Shown in pieces: positions 8,153 to 16,222 of a stretch of DNA of 61,701 nucleotides; position 1 is the stretch's first letter, and the number at the start of each line of letters is the position of its first letter. The stretch is from Pseudomonas sp. M47T1 (GTDB lineage: Bacteria > Pseudomonadota > Gammaproteobacteria > Pseudomonadales > Pseudomonadaceae): NCBI RefSeq assembly GCF_000263855.1, contig NZ_AJWX01000034.1:1-61701 (forward strand), written 5' to 3'. Under the pieces are notes generated by a model. It was not told the DNA's origin. It saw only the letters and a program-made list of their open reading frames with translations, and did no database searches. The translations under genes were made by a program, and so were the position numbers.

Positions 8153-8764
8153 TTGGACCGTATTGCCGTCATCGACTTTGAAACCACCGGTATTTCGCCG
8201 GGTGCCTATTGCCGTGCCACCGAAATTGCCGTGGTGATGCTCGAGCGCGGGCAGATCGTGGACCGTTATCAGAGCCTGATGAACGCGGGTATCAGCGTGC
8301 CGGCCTTCGTCACCAGCCTGACCGGCATCTCCACCGCCATGGTGCGCAGCGCGCCGCCAGCGGCTCAGGTGATGGGGGAGGTGGCGGACTTCGTGGGTGA
8401 CACGCCGCTGCTGGCGCATAACGCGTCGTTCGACCAGCGCTTCTGGGATTTCGAACTCGGCCTGCTGCGCCGCGAGCGCCGCCAGCGCTTTGCCTGCTCG
8501 ATGCTGCTGGCGCGCCGGCTGATGCCCTCGGCGCCCAACCACAAGCTCGGTACCCTGACCCGCTGGGCCGGCCTGCCGGACACTGGCACCGCTCACCGGG
8601 CCATGGCCGATGCCGAGATGGCGGCCAACCTGACCCAGCATTTGGCGGGTGAGCTGCGCGGTACCCATGGCTTGAGCCAGGTGAACCACGACCTGTTCTG
8701 CACCCTGCAGAAAGTGCCGGCGGCCAAGATCGGCGACGCCCTGCGCAAGCACCGCGGCGCCTAG
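8153..8764 (+). CDS. DEDDh 3'-5' exonuclease (DnaQ-like)
   Basis: A 203-residue exonuclease of the DnaQ/RNase T fold. The DEDD residues are visible: DFETTG (Asp and Glu near residues 6-8), a second Asp in NASFDQRFW, and HRAMADAEM with the final His and Asp. The start is a TTG at 8153 preceded by CTGGAG. It is too short to carry polymerase-binding tails and is not the replicative epsilon subunit by context. Probably a repair or RNA-trimming exonuclease; co-directional with the NYN gene. Confidence 0.85.
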   Translation: MDRIAVIDFETTGISPGAYCRATEIAVVMLERGQIVDRYQSLMNAGISVPAFVTSLTGISTAMVRSAPPAAQVMGEVADFVGDTPLLAHNASFDQRFWDFELGLLRRERRQRFACSMLLARRLMPSAPNHKLGTLTRWAGLPDTGTAHRAMADAEMAANLTQHLAGELRGTHGLSQVNHDLFCTLQKVPAAKIGDALRKHRGA

Positions 8765-8811
8765 TCTTCTAAAGTGCGCACTCAATAATAACCTGAGCAC
8801 GGAGCCCTCCC

Positions 8812-9711
8812 TTGTCTGCCACTCGCCGCTTTCCGCTGCCCCTGATCGGCGCGTTTCTCGCCCTGTATTTCATCTGGGGTTCAACCTACCTGTTCATCCG
8901 CATTGGCGTGGAATCCTGGCCGCCGCTGTTGATGGCCGGCATCCGCTTCGTCACCGCCGGCAGTCTTTTGTATGGCTTCCTGCGCTGGCGCGGGGTGCCG
9001 GCCCCCACCTGGCAGCAATGGAAAAGCGCGGGCGCCATCGGCTTTCTGTTGCTCAGCTGTGGCAACGGCGGGGTGACCCTGGCCGAGCACATTGGCGTGG
9101 CCTCGGGCGTTGCGGCGTTGGCGGTGGCCACGGTGCCTCTGTTTGCGTTGCTGTTCGCCATGCTCTGGGGGCACCGCAACACCCGCCTGGAATGGGCCGG
9201 TGTGGCCCTGGGGCTGGTGGGTATCGGCCTGCTCAACCTGGGCTCCAACCTGCAGGCCAGCCCCATGGGCGCGGCGTTGATTCTGTTCGCGGCCGCCGCC
9301 TGGGCCTTCGGCTCCATCTGGAGCCGCCAGCTGTCATTGCCTGCCGGGCCCATGGCCAGTGCCGCGCAGATGCTGATGGGTGGCGTGGTGCTGTTGCTGG
9401 GCAGCGCCCTGAGCGGCGAGCGCATGAGCCAATGGCCCACGCCCGCCGGCTGGGGCGCGCTGGCCTACCTGGTGGTGTTTGGTTCCATCCTGGCGTTCAG
9501 CGCCTACGGCTACCTGCTCAAGCACGTGCGTCCGGCAGCGGCCACCAGCTATGCCTACGTGAACCCGGCCGTGGCAGTGATGCTGGGCATCGTTTTCGCC
9601 GGTGAGCACATTGGTGCGCCGGAGTGCCTGGCCATGGCGGTGATCATCGGCGCCGTGGTATTGATCGGTCTGCCGCAATGGCGCAAGCCGCAACAGGCTC
9701 TGACAAGGTAA
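8812..9711 (+). CDS. EamA/DMT-superfamily transporter
   Basis: A 299-residue protein with ten predicted membrane segments arranged as two EamA repeats; the start reads ALYFIWGSTYLFIRIG, the conserved opening of the DMT superfamily (YedA/RhaT relatives). These proteins export metabolites or amino acids; the substrate is not readable. The start is TTG at 8812, following GGAG. A second conserved block YAYVNPAVAVMLG is present near residue 245. Confidence 0.85.
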   Translation: MSATRRFPLPLIGAFLALYFIWGSTYLFIRIGVESWPPLLMAGIRFVTAGSLLYGFLRWRGVPAPTWQQWKSAGAIGFLLLSCGNGGVTLAEHIGVASGVAALAVATVPLFALLFAMLWGHRNTRLEWAGVALGLVGIGLLNLGSNLQASPMGAALILFAAAAWAFGSIWSRQLSLPAGPMASAAQMLMGGVVLLLGSALSGERMSQWPTPAGWGALAYLVVFGSILAFSAYGYLLKHVRPAAATSYAYVNPAVAVMLGIVFAGEHIGAPECLAMAVIIGAVVLIGLPQWRKPQQALTR

Positions 9712-9750
9712 ACTGAGCGCATTGCAGAACTTCACCTGACGGTACCCTTG

Positions 9751-11088
9751 ATGACATTCGCCACCCTTGGCCTGATTGAACCCCTGCTGCGCGCCCTGGA
9801 AACCCTCGGCTACCAGACCCCGACGCCGGTACAGGCCCAGGCCATCCCGGCCGTGCTAGCCGGCCGCGACCTGATGGCCGCAGCTCAGACAGGCACCGGC
9901 AAGACTGCCGGTTTTGCCTTGCCGATGCTGCAGCGCCTGACCATGGAAGGCCCGAAAGTGGCCAGCAACCACGTGCGTGCGCTGGTGCTGGTGCCTACCC
10001 GCGAGCTGGCTGAGCAGGTGCACGCGAATATTTGCGAGTACGGCGAGCATCTGCCGCTGAGCACTTACGCGGTGTACGGCGGCGTAAGCATCAACCCGCA
10101 AATGATGAAGCTGCGCAAGGGTGTCGACCTGCTGGTGGCTACCCCGGGCCGCTTGCTGGACCTGTATCGCCAGAACGCGGTGAAATTCACCCAGCTGGAA
10201 ACCTTGGTGCTGGACGAAGCCGACCGCATGCTGGACCTGGGCTTTGCCGAAGAGCTGCGCGACATTTACGCCGCCCTGCCGAAAAAGCGCCAGACCCTGC
10301 TGTTCTCGGCCACCTTCTCGGACGCCATTCGCCTGCTGGCCGGGCAGATGCTCGACAACCCGCAAAGCATTGAAGTAAGCCCGCGCAACGTCGCTGCCTC
10401 CACGGTCAAGCAGTGGGTGGTGACCGTGGACAAGAAGCGCAAACCCGAGCTGTTCATCCACCTGATGAAGAAGCTCAAGTTGAAGCAGACCCTGGTGTTC
10501 GCCAAGACCCGCAACGGCGTGGACGCACTGGTGGAGCGCCTGCAAGGCCTGGGCATCAACGCCGACGGCATTCACGGTGACAAGCCCCAGGCCACGCGCC
10601 AGCGCGCCCTGGACCGTTTCAAGGCCGGAGAAGTACAGGTTCTGGTGGCCACCGATGTAGCGGCCCGTGGCCTGGACATCGACGACCTGCCCACTGTGGT
10701 CAACTTCGACCTGCCCATCGTGGCCGAAGACTACGTGCACCGCATTGGCCGTACGGGCCGTGCTGGCCTGACTGGCGAAGCGATTTCGCTGGTGTGCGCG
10801 GATGAAGTGCAACTGCTGTCGGCCATCGAGGTATTGACCCGCCAGACTCTGAAGCGTCAGGAAGAAAGCGGTTTTGAACCTGATCACCGTGTGCCGGAAA
10901 CCAACGCCACCGGCGATGTGCTGAAGAAACCGAAAAAGCCGAAGAAGCCCAAGGTTTCGGGCGGCAAGCGCACGCTTGGCAAGTGGATGGACAGCGGCGA
11001 AACGCCAACCGAAATCGTCGCCCCGGCGGCCCGGCCGGTACGCAAAGTGCCCGCGTTCAACACCGGCCCGCGCAAGCGCAAGCCCTGA
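9751..11088 (+). CDS. rhlE: DEAD-box ATP-dependent RNA helicase, RhlE group
   Basis: A 445-residue DEAD-box helicase with all motifs in order: Q motif (GYQTPTPVQAQAIP), motif I AAQTGTGKT, Ia PTRELAEQV, II DEAD, III SAT, and VI HRIGRTGRAG. The C-terminal extension is short and basic (KKPKKPKKPK and GPRKRKP) as in RhlE proteins, which remodel ribosomal RNA precursors and mRNA in the cytoplasm. Starts at TTG 9748 and ATG 9751 are adjacent; ATG is taken. Pseudomonas genomes usually have two RhlE-type genes, so which paralogue this is cannot be settled here. Confidence 0.88.
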   Translation: MTFATLGLIEPLLRALETLGYQTPTPVQAQAIPAVLAGRDLMAAAQTGTGKTAGFALPMLQRLTMEGPKVASNHVRALVLVPTRELAEQVHANICEYGEHLPLSTYAVYGGVSINPQMMKLRKGVDLLVATPGRLLDLYRQNAVKFTQLETLVLDEADRMLDLGFAEELRDIYAALPKKRQTLLFSATFSDAIRLLAGQMLDNPQSIEVSPRNVAASTVKQWVVTVDKKRKPELFIHLMKKLKLKQTLVFAKTRNGVDALVERLQGLGINADGIHGDKPQATRQRALDRFKAGEVQVLVATDVAARGLDIDDLPTVVNFDLPIVAEDYVHRIGRTGRAGLTGEAISLVCADEVQLLSAIEVLTRQTLKRQEESGFEPDHRVPETNATGDVLKKPKKPKKPKVSGGKRTLGKWMDSGETPTEIVAPAARPVRKVPAFNTGPRKRKP

Positions 11089-11100
11089 GGCTGGCTCCCC

Positions 11101-11240
11101 GTAGCTGCCGCCAGGCTGCGAAAAGGTCTGCAGGACCTTTGGCGTTGTCATGTCGATCGCGGGCCCGCTGCGCGCGCCTTCGCAGCCTGGCGGCAGCTCC
11201 TACGGCCTGGCGGCAGCCTACGGCCTGGCGGCAGCTGTGG
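11101..11240. repeat. Palindromic intergenic repeat with GTAGCTGCCGCCAGGCTG arms (family A), plus tandem tail
   Basis: GTAGCTGCCGCCAGGCTGCG opens and its reverse complement closes the element near 11203, with smaller nested hairpins inside (GGTCTGCAGGACC). The closing arm is followed by two further 18-base copies of TACGGCCTGGCGGCAGC. Related elements occur at 15823, 19968, 36901, 44967, 51852, 59361 and 60036. It lies between the convergent rhlE and flavoprotein genes, where it may end transcription from both sides. Confidence 0.8.
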
Positions 11241-11246
11241 CATCAA

Positions 11247-12491
11247 TCAGCATCGCGGCTGGCGTAACCACTGCAGTGCACCCTCGGCGGCCCTGCGCCC
11301 GCTGGCGAAACAGGCGGTCAGCAGGTAACCGCCGGTAGGCGCTTCCCAGTCCAGCATCTCCCCCGCACAGAACACCCCCGGTACCGCGTTGAGCATCAAC
11401 CCGGCGTCCATTTCCTCGAAACGCACGCCGCCCGCGGTGCTGATGGCTTCATCCAGCGGCCGTGGCCGCACCAGCACGATGGGTAGCGCCTTGATGGCCC
11501 CGGCCAGTGCCTGGGCGTCATCAAAGGTGGCCTTGTCGGTCAATTCTCGCAGCAGCGCTGCCTTGACCCCGTCGATGCCCAGCGCGCTGTGCAGGTGTTT
11601 GGCCATGGAGCGCGAGCCCCGTGGCTTGTTCAGCGCGGCAGCGACCTTATCCACAGGCTTGTTCGGCAGCAGGTCCAGGTAGACGGTCGATCGCCCGCAA
11701 GCGTTGATCTGCTCGCGGATCTGCGCCGACAGCGCATACACCAGGCTGCCTTCGATACCACCTGCGGTGAGGACCGCTTCGCCCAGCCGCGGGGCTGCGC
11801 CAGCCAGGTGCAGGGCGACGTTTTTCAGCGGCGCACCGGCGAATCTCTCCCGTAGCAGGTCGCTCCACCCGGCCACTTCAAAACCGCTGTTCGCCGCCTG
11901 CAAGGGCGCAATGCCCACGCCGCGTGCCGCCAGCCAGGGCAACCAGGCGCCGTCCGAGCCCAGCCGCGCCCAGCTGGCGCCGCCCAGGGCCAACACCGTG
12001 GCGTTGGGCTTGAGCAGCCGTTCACCGTCCGGATAGCTGATGTGCAGGCTGCCGTCGGCGTTCCAGCCCAGCCAGCGGTGCCGGGTGTGGATAACTACGC
12101 CCTGTTCACGCAGGCGCTTGAGCCAGGCGCGTAACAGCGGCGCCGCTTTCATGTCGGTGGGGAACACGCGGCCGGAAGTGCCGATGAAGGTGGCGATGCC
12201 CAGGCCATGAATCCACTGGCACAAATCATCCGCATTGAAACCTGTGAGCAGGGCGCCTACTTCTTCCTGGCGTTCGGCGTAGCGGCCGATAAAGGCGCGG
12301 TAGGGCTCGGAATGGGTGATGTTCATGCCGCCCACCCCGGCCAGCAGGAACTTGCGCCCCACCGACGGCATGGCGTCGAACACCTCGACGCGCGCGCCGG
12401 CCTGGCTGAGGACTTCGGCTGCCATCAACCCGGCAGGGCCGCCGCCGATGATCGCGACGTGATGGGCAGGGGTGGGCAGGGAATCGGACAT
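11247..12491 (-). CDS. Flavoprotein of the HI0933/TIGR03862 family, putative NAD(P)/FAD oxidoreductase
   Basis: A 414-residue FAD protein. The N-terminal dinucleotide fold is VAIIGGGPAGLMAAEVLSQAGARVEVFDA, followed by GRKFLLAGVGGMNITHSE, the hallmark of the HI0933-like group, and a C-terminal FAD contact FCAGEMLDWEAPTGGYLLTACFASGR. Family members are poorly characterised; some have been linked to RNA dihydrouridine chemistry. The ATG at 12491 fits the family start. The DnaA-box-like cluster lies just upstream. Confidence 0.85.
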   Translation of the reverse strand: MSDSLPTPAHHVAIIGGGPAGLMAAEVLSQAGARVEVFDAMPSVGRKFLLAGVGGMNITHSEPYRAFIGRYAERQEEVGALLTGFNADDLCQWIHGLGIATFIGTSGRVFPTDMKAAPLLRAWLKRLREQGVVIHTRHRWLGWNADGSLHISYPDGERLLKPNATVLALGGASWARLGSDGAWLPWLAARGVGIAPLQAANSGFEVAGWSDLLRERFAGAPLKNVALHLAGAAPRLGEAVLTAGGIEGSLVYALSAQIREQINACGRSTVYLDLLPNKPVDKVAAALNKPRGSRSMAKHLHSALGIDGVKAALLRELTDKATFDDAQALAGAIKALPIVLVRPRPLDEAISTAGGVRFEEMDAGLMLNAVPGVFCAGEMLDWEAPTGGYLLTACFASGRRAAEGALQWLRQPRC

Positions 12492-12538
12492 GGGCGGCTA
12501 CACGGTGCTAAACAAGCCGTGCAGTGTATCTCATCGCC

Positions 12539-12655
12539 AGTGGATAAAAAACGTACAGCAGCCTGCAGGCCGCGCTGTTACTGGCGTGGCAGAGCTTGCC
12601 CGCAGGTTATCCACAGGCGGTTCCACAGCGGATGTGGGTAAGTCGCTGTGAATAA
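12539..12655. promoter_or_regulatory. Cluster of four DnaA-box-like 9-mers
   Basis: TTATCCACA, the exact DnaA-box consensus, is at 12607-12615. TTACCCACA (12633-12641), TTATTCACA (12647-12655) and TTATCCACT (12539-12547) are on the other strand, each one mismatch from consensus. Three lie within 49 bases. The cluster falls between two genes transcribed leftward, upstream of the flavoprotein gene. It could bind DnaA as a regulatory or titration site; no origin genes (dnaA, dnaN, gidA) are nearby. Confidence 0.5.
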
Positions 12656-12656
12656 G

Positions 12657-13580
12657 TCAGAGCCCCAAATCTGTCCACACCCGCTGGGCGCTGTGGTGCA
12701 GCAGGCCGTGGCGACGGGCCAGGGCCGGGCGGTCCTTGCTGTAGCCGCCGCCAATCACGCCCATCACCGCAATGTCGCGGCCCAGGCAATGGCGCAGTAC
12801 CCGTTCGTCGCGGGCCGACACCCCGGCGTCGGTGAGTTGCAGGTAACCCAAGGCGTCGTCCTTGTGCACATCCACCCCGGCGTCATACAGCACCAGGTCG
12901 GGCTTGTAGAGCGGTAACAGGTAATTGAGCGTGTCGTCCACCACTTGCAGGTAGTCGGCATCGCCCATGCCCATGGGCAGGGGAATGTCCCAGTCGCTGT
13001 CGGCCTTGCGCGCGGGGAAGTTTTTTTCGCAGTGCAGCGACACGGTGATAGCGTCCGGCGTATTGGCCAGGATGCGCGCCGTGCCGTCGCCCTGATGCAC
13101 GTCGCAGTCGAAGATCAGCACACTGCCCACGCGGCCGCTGGCCAGCAGGTAGCGACTGATGATCGCCAGGTCATTGAAAATGCAGAACCCGGCCGGGTGA
13201 TCGTAATGGGCGTGATGGGTGCCGCCGGCCAAGTGGCAGGCCAGCCCGTGTTGCAGCGCCTGCTCGGCGGCCAGCAACGAACCACCCACCGCGCGCACGG
13301 TACGTCGGGCCAGTGCCTCGCTCCACGGCAAGCCCAGGCGGCGCTGGTCTTCGCGGCCCAATTGGCCGCTCATGAAGCGCTCGATGTAGTCACGGTCATG
13401 GGCCAGGGCCAGGGTATCGGCGGGGCACACGGCCGGGCGCAGCAGGTCGGCATCCCGAGTCAGGCCGCTGTCCACCAGGTGGTCGCGCAGCAGGCGGAAC
13501 TTGTCCATGGGGAAGCGATGCTCGGGTGGGAACTGCGGGCTGTAATCGTCGTGGTAGATCAGTGGCAGCGGCATGAGCAT
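12657..13580 (-). CDS. Histone-deacetylase-like zinc hydrolase (class II type)
   Basis: A 307-residue HDAC-fold protein. The active site is visible: the His pair in LAGGTHHAHYDHPAGF, the zinc ligands in IFDCDVHQGDGTA, and an Asp in LYDAGVDVHKDDALG. Bacterial relatives include acetylpolyamine amidohydrolases and deacetylases of acetoin-utilisation type; the real substrate is unknown. The start is ATG at 13580 or 13574; neither has a strong ribosome site. It is a single gene on the minus strand, divergent from the GNAT gene. Confidence 0.86.
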   Translation of the reverse strand: MLMPLPLIYHDDYSPQFPPEHRFPMDKFRLLRDHLVDSGLTRDADLLRPAVCPADTLALAHDRDYIERFMSGQLGREDQRRLGLPWSEALARRTVRAVGGSLLAAEQALQHGLACHLAGGTHHAHYDHPAGFCIFNDLAIISRYLLASGRVGSVLIFDCDVHQGDGTARILANTPDAITVSLHCEKNFPARKADSDWDIPLPMGMGDADYLQVVDDTLNYLLPLYKPDLVLYDAGVDVHKDDALGYLQLTDAGVSARDERVLRHCLGRDIAVMGVIGGGYSKDRPALARRHGLLHHSAQRVWTDLGL

Positions 13581-13653
13581 TTCTAGGCTGGAGGGTGTCC
13601 GATTCTTGCCACGGTCACGGTAAACTTCAAGGACTGCATGGGGGATTCAATCA

Positions 13654-14223
13654 ATGAAACCAATCCTGGAGCTGGAAAGTGCGCGGCTGCTGATGCGCCC
13701 GTGGCGCGACGAAGACTTGCCGGAATTCGCCGCCATGTCGGCCGACCCGCAGGTGATGCGCTATTTTCCAGCGCTGCTCAGCCGCCTTGAAAGCGCCGCG
13801 TTGATTGGCCGTATTCGCGGGCACTTCAATGAGTACGGCTTTGGCCTGTGGGCGCTGGAGCGCAAGGACACCGGGGCATTCATCGGCTTCACCGGCCTTG
13901 CCAACGTCAGCTTCGACGCCCCGTTTACGCCCGCAGTGGAAATTGGCTGGCGCCTGGCGCGCCGGCACTGGGGCCTGGGCTTTGCCAGCGAGGCGGCGTG
14001 GACCAGCCTGCGCGTGGCCTTCGGGCAGCTCAACCTGGACGAGGTGGTGTCGTTCACCGCGCAGTGCAATTTGCCGTCGGAAAAGGTAATGCAGGCCATC
14101 GGCATGCAGCGCGACCCCTGGGGCGATTTCGACCACCCGCGACTGCCCCGGGGGCACGAGCTGGAGCGCCAGGTGCTGTACCGCATCAACCGCGACCAGT
14201 GGCGCGAAACCCTGCACGGCTAG
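13654..14223 (+). CDS. GNAT-family N-acetyltransferase (RimJ/RimL-like)
   Basis: A 189-residue GCN5-related acetyltransferase of the RimJ/RimL subgroup. The opening LESARLLMRPWRDEDLPEFAAM and the later EIGWRLARRHWGLGFASEAAW (the acetyl-CoA pyrophosphate loop in R/Q-x-x-G-x-G/A form) and NLPSEKVMQAIGMQRD are typical. Substrates in this subgroup include ribosomal protein N-termini and small amines. It is followed 101 bases later by tesB on the same strand. Confidence 0.85.
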   Translation: MKPILELESARLLMRPWRDEDLPEFAAMSADPQVMRYFPALLSRLESAALIGRIRGHFNEYGFGLWALERKDTGAFIGFTGLANVSFDAPFTPAVEIGWRLARRHWGLGFASEAAWTSLRVAFGQLNLDEVVSFTAQCNLPSEKVMQAIGMQRDPWGDFDHPRLPRGHELERQVLYRINRDQWRETLHG

Positions 14224-14324
14224 ACCAACGTCGCGGCACTGGGGTTTGCCCCGGCAAAGTTCTGTATCATTTGCCACTACCGTCTCGCCTCACGGGCACA
14301 GTTACTGTTTTTTGGAGAGTTCGA

Positions 14325-15194
14325 ATGAGCCATGTGTTGGACGATCTGGTCGACCTGTTGACCCTTGAGCCGATCGAGGAAAACCTGTTCCGCGGGCGCA
14401 GCCAGGACCTGGGCTTCCGCCAGCTGTTCGGCGGCCAGGTGTTGGGCCAGTCGCTGTCGGCGGCCAGCCAGACGGTCGAGGACGCGCGCCACGTGCATTC
14501 ACTGCATGGCTATTTCCTGCGCCCCGGCGACGCCCAGTTGCCAGTGGTGTACATGGTTGACAAGGTACGCGACGGCGGCAGCTTCAGCACCCGTCGGGTC
14601 ACGGCGGTGCAGAAAGGCCAGCAGATCTTCACCTGCAGCGCATCGTTCCAGTACGACGAGGAAGGCTACGAGCACCAGGCATCGATGCCGGCGGTGGTCG
14701 GCCCGGAAAACCTGCCCACCGAGCTTGAGCTGACGCAGAAGAACGCTCACCTGCTGCCCGAGCACATCCGCGACAAGCTGTTGTGCCCCAAGCCTATCGA
14801 AGTACGCCCGGTAACTGAGCGCAACCCCTACAACCCGGCGGCGGGTGATCCAGTCAAATACGTGTGGTTCCGCGCCGACGGCACGCTGCCCGACATCCCC
14901 GCACTGCACAAATACATCATGGCCTACGCCTCGGACTTCGGTCTGTTGACCACCTCGTTGCTGCCCCACGGCAAATCGGTATGGCACAAGGACATGCAAC
15001 TGGCCAGCCTCGACCACGCCCTGTGGTTCCACGGTGACCTGCGTGCCGACGACTGGCTGCTGTATGCCATGGACAGCCCCTGGGCGGGCAATGCGCGTGG
15101 TTTCTGCCGCGGCAGCGTGTACAACCGCGCCGGCCAGTTGGTGGCGTCGTCGGCCCAGGAAGGGCTGATTCGTCATCGCAAGGACTGGGCATGA
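14325..15194 (+). CDS. tesB: Acyl-CoA thioesterase II
   Basis: A 289-residue double-hotdog thioesterase that hydrolyses medium- and long-chain acyl-CoA to free acid and CoA. The start LDDLVDLLTLEPIEENLFRG, the middle SLHGYFLRPGD, the SFSTRRVTAVQ block, and the C-terminal ASLDHALWFH with the catalytic Asp are all characteristic of TesB. The ATG at 14325 follows TTGGAGAG. Its stop overlaps the start of the next gene by four bases (ATGA), indicating translational coupling with the HAD phosphatase. Confidence 0.93.
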   Translation: MSHVLDDLVDLLTLEPIEENLFRGRSQDLGFRQLFGGQVLGQSLSAASQTVEDARHVHSLHGYFLRPGDAQLPVVYMVDKVRDGGSFSTRRVTAVQKGQQIFTCSASFQYDEEGYEHQASMPAVVGPENLPTELELTQKNAHLLPEHIRDKLLCPKPIEVRPVTERNPYNPAAGDPVKYVWFRADGTLPDIPALHKYIMAYASDFGLLTTSLLPHGKSVWHKDMQLASLDHALWFHGDLRADDWLLYAMDSPWAGNARGFCRGSVYNRAGQLVASSAQEGLIRHRKDWA

Positions 15195-15784
15195 GCCTGG
15201 GTGGGGTCAGCCACTGGGTGTTCGACATGGACGGTACCCTGACGGTGGCCGTGCATGACTTCGCGGCCATTCGCGTGGCGCTGGAGATCCCGCCCGAGGA
15301 TGACATCCTCACCCATCTGGCCGCCCTGCCGGCCGACGTAGCTGCGGCCAAGCACGCCTGGTTGCTGGAGCACGAACGCGAACTGGCGGTAGCGTCCCGT
15401 GCCGCCGACGGCGCGGTGGAACTGGTGCGCAGCCTGGCGGCCCGCGGACATACGCTGGGCATCCTGACCCGCAACGCGCGGGAGTTGGCGCACATCACCC
15501 TGGAAGCCATCGGCATTGCCGACTGCTTTGCCATCGAGGATGTGCTGGGGCGCGACGACGCATTGCCCAAGCCTAACCCCGATGGCCTGCTCAAGCTGGC
15601 CCGAGGCTGGGGCGTGGCACCGTCGCAGATGGTCATGGTCGGCGACTACCGCTTCGACCTGGACTGCGGCCGGGCAGCGGGCACCCACACCGTACTGGTC
15701 AACCTGCCCGACAACCCCTGGCCAGAGCTGACCGACTGGCACGCCCCCACCTGCACAGACCTGCTGCACCTCGCCAACCGCTAA
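15191..15784 (+). CDS. HAD-superfamily phosphatase
   Basis: A 197-residue haloacid-dehalogenase phosphatase. The catalytic DMDGTL is near residue 13, TRN in GILTRNA supplies motif II, a Lys in LPKPNPDG motif III, and GDYRFDLDCG motif IV. The short helical cap places it near phosphoglycolate phosphatases and beta-phosphoglucomutases, but the substrate cannot be read. Its ATG overlaps the tesB stop, so it is the second gene of that operon. Confidence 0.87.
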   Translation: MSLGGVSHWVFDMDGTLTVAVHDFAAIRVALEIPPEDDILTHLAALPADVAAAKHAWLLEHERELAVASRAADGAVELVRSLAARGHTLGILTRNARELAHITLEAIGIADCFAIEDVLGRDDALPKPNPDGLLKLARGWGVAPSQMVMVGDYRFDLDCGRAAGTHTVLVNLPDNPWPELTDWHAPTCTDLLHLANR

Positions 15785-15822
15785 ATCCATTAGCCGCAAT
15801 TGCCTTGCGAGGAGTCACTGTC

Positions 15823-15964
15823 GTAGAAGCTGCCGCCAGACTGCGAAAGGCCCGCAGGCGTTTCCTGCGGTGTCATGTTGATCGCGGGCACGCTGCGCGC
15901 GCCTTTGCAGCCTGGCGGCGGATGACCGCCCCGCAGCTCAGTTTCGCAGCCTGGCGGCAGCTAC
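15823..15964. repeat. Palindromic intergenic repeat, family A (compound copy)
   Basis: GTAGAAGCTGCCGCCAGACT opens the element and GCAGCCTGGCGGCAGCTAC closes it, with an extra internal half copy (GCAGCCTGGCGGCGG). It follows the tesB-HAD operon. Between it and the porin gene, 15965-16222 is A+T-rich and probably carries the porin promoter. Confidence 0.75.
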
Positions 15965-16129
15965 GAGACGGCCACAAGCGGCCGAAAGCTGATTCTTGCA
16001 ATGCCGCTTTTGTGGCGCGAATGCCCCGCACGACCTTCGCATACCTGCAAATGAACTTAAACTAACTATTCCGATCATTTTATTAAAATTTGAAATAGTT
16101 TTTTGTTACCATTGGTCTTAATTCAGTAC

Positions 16130-16152
16130 GGGTGCGTCATTATGATGCACCC
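16130..16152. repeat. Near-perfect palindrome in the porin leader
   Basis: GGGTGCGTCAT at 16130-16140 pairs with ATGATGCACCC at 16142-16152 across a single base, with one G-U pair. It lies 70 bases upstream of the OprB-type porin start. It could be an operator for a sugar-responsive repressor or an mRNA leader hairpin. Confidence 0.5.
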
Positions 16153-16222
16153 CTCGAACTAGGCTCAGCATTTGCCCCGCCCTGCCGACACCCCCTCTGA
16201 ACACAACAAACCGTAGAGAATC

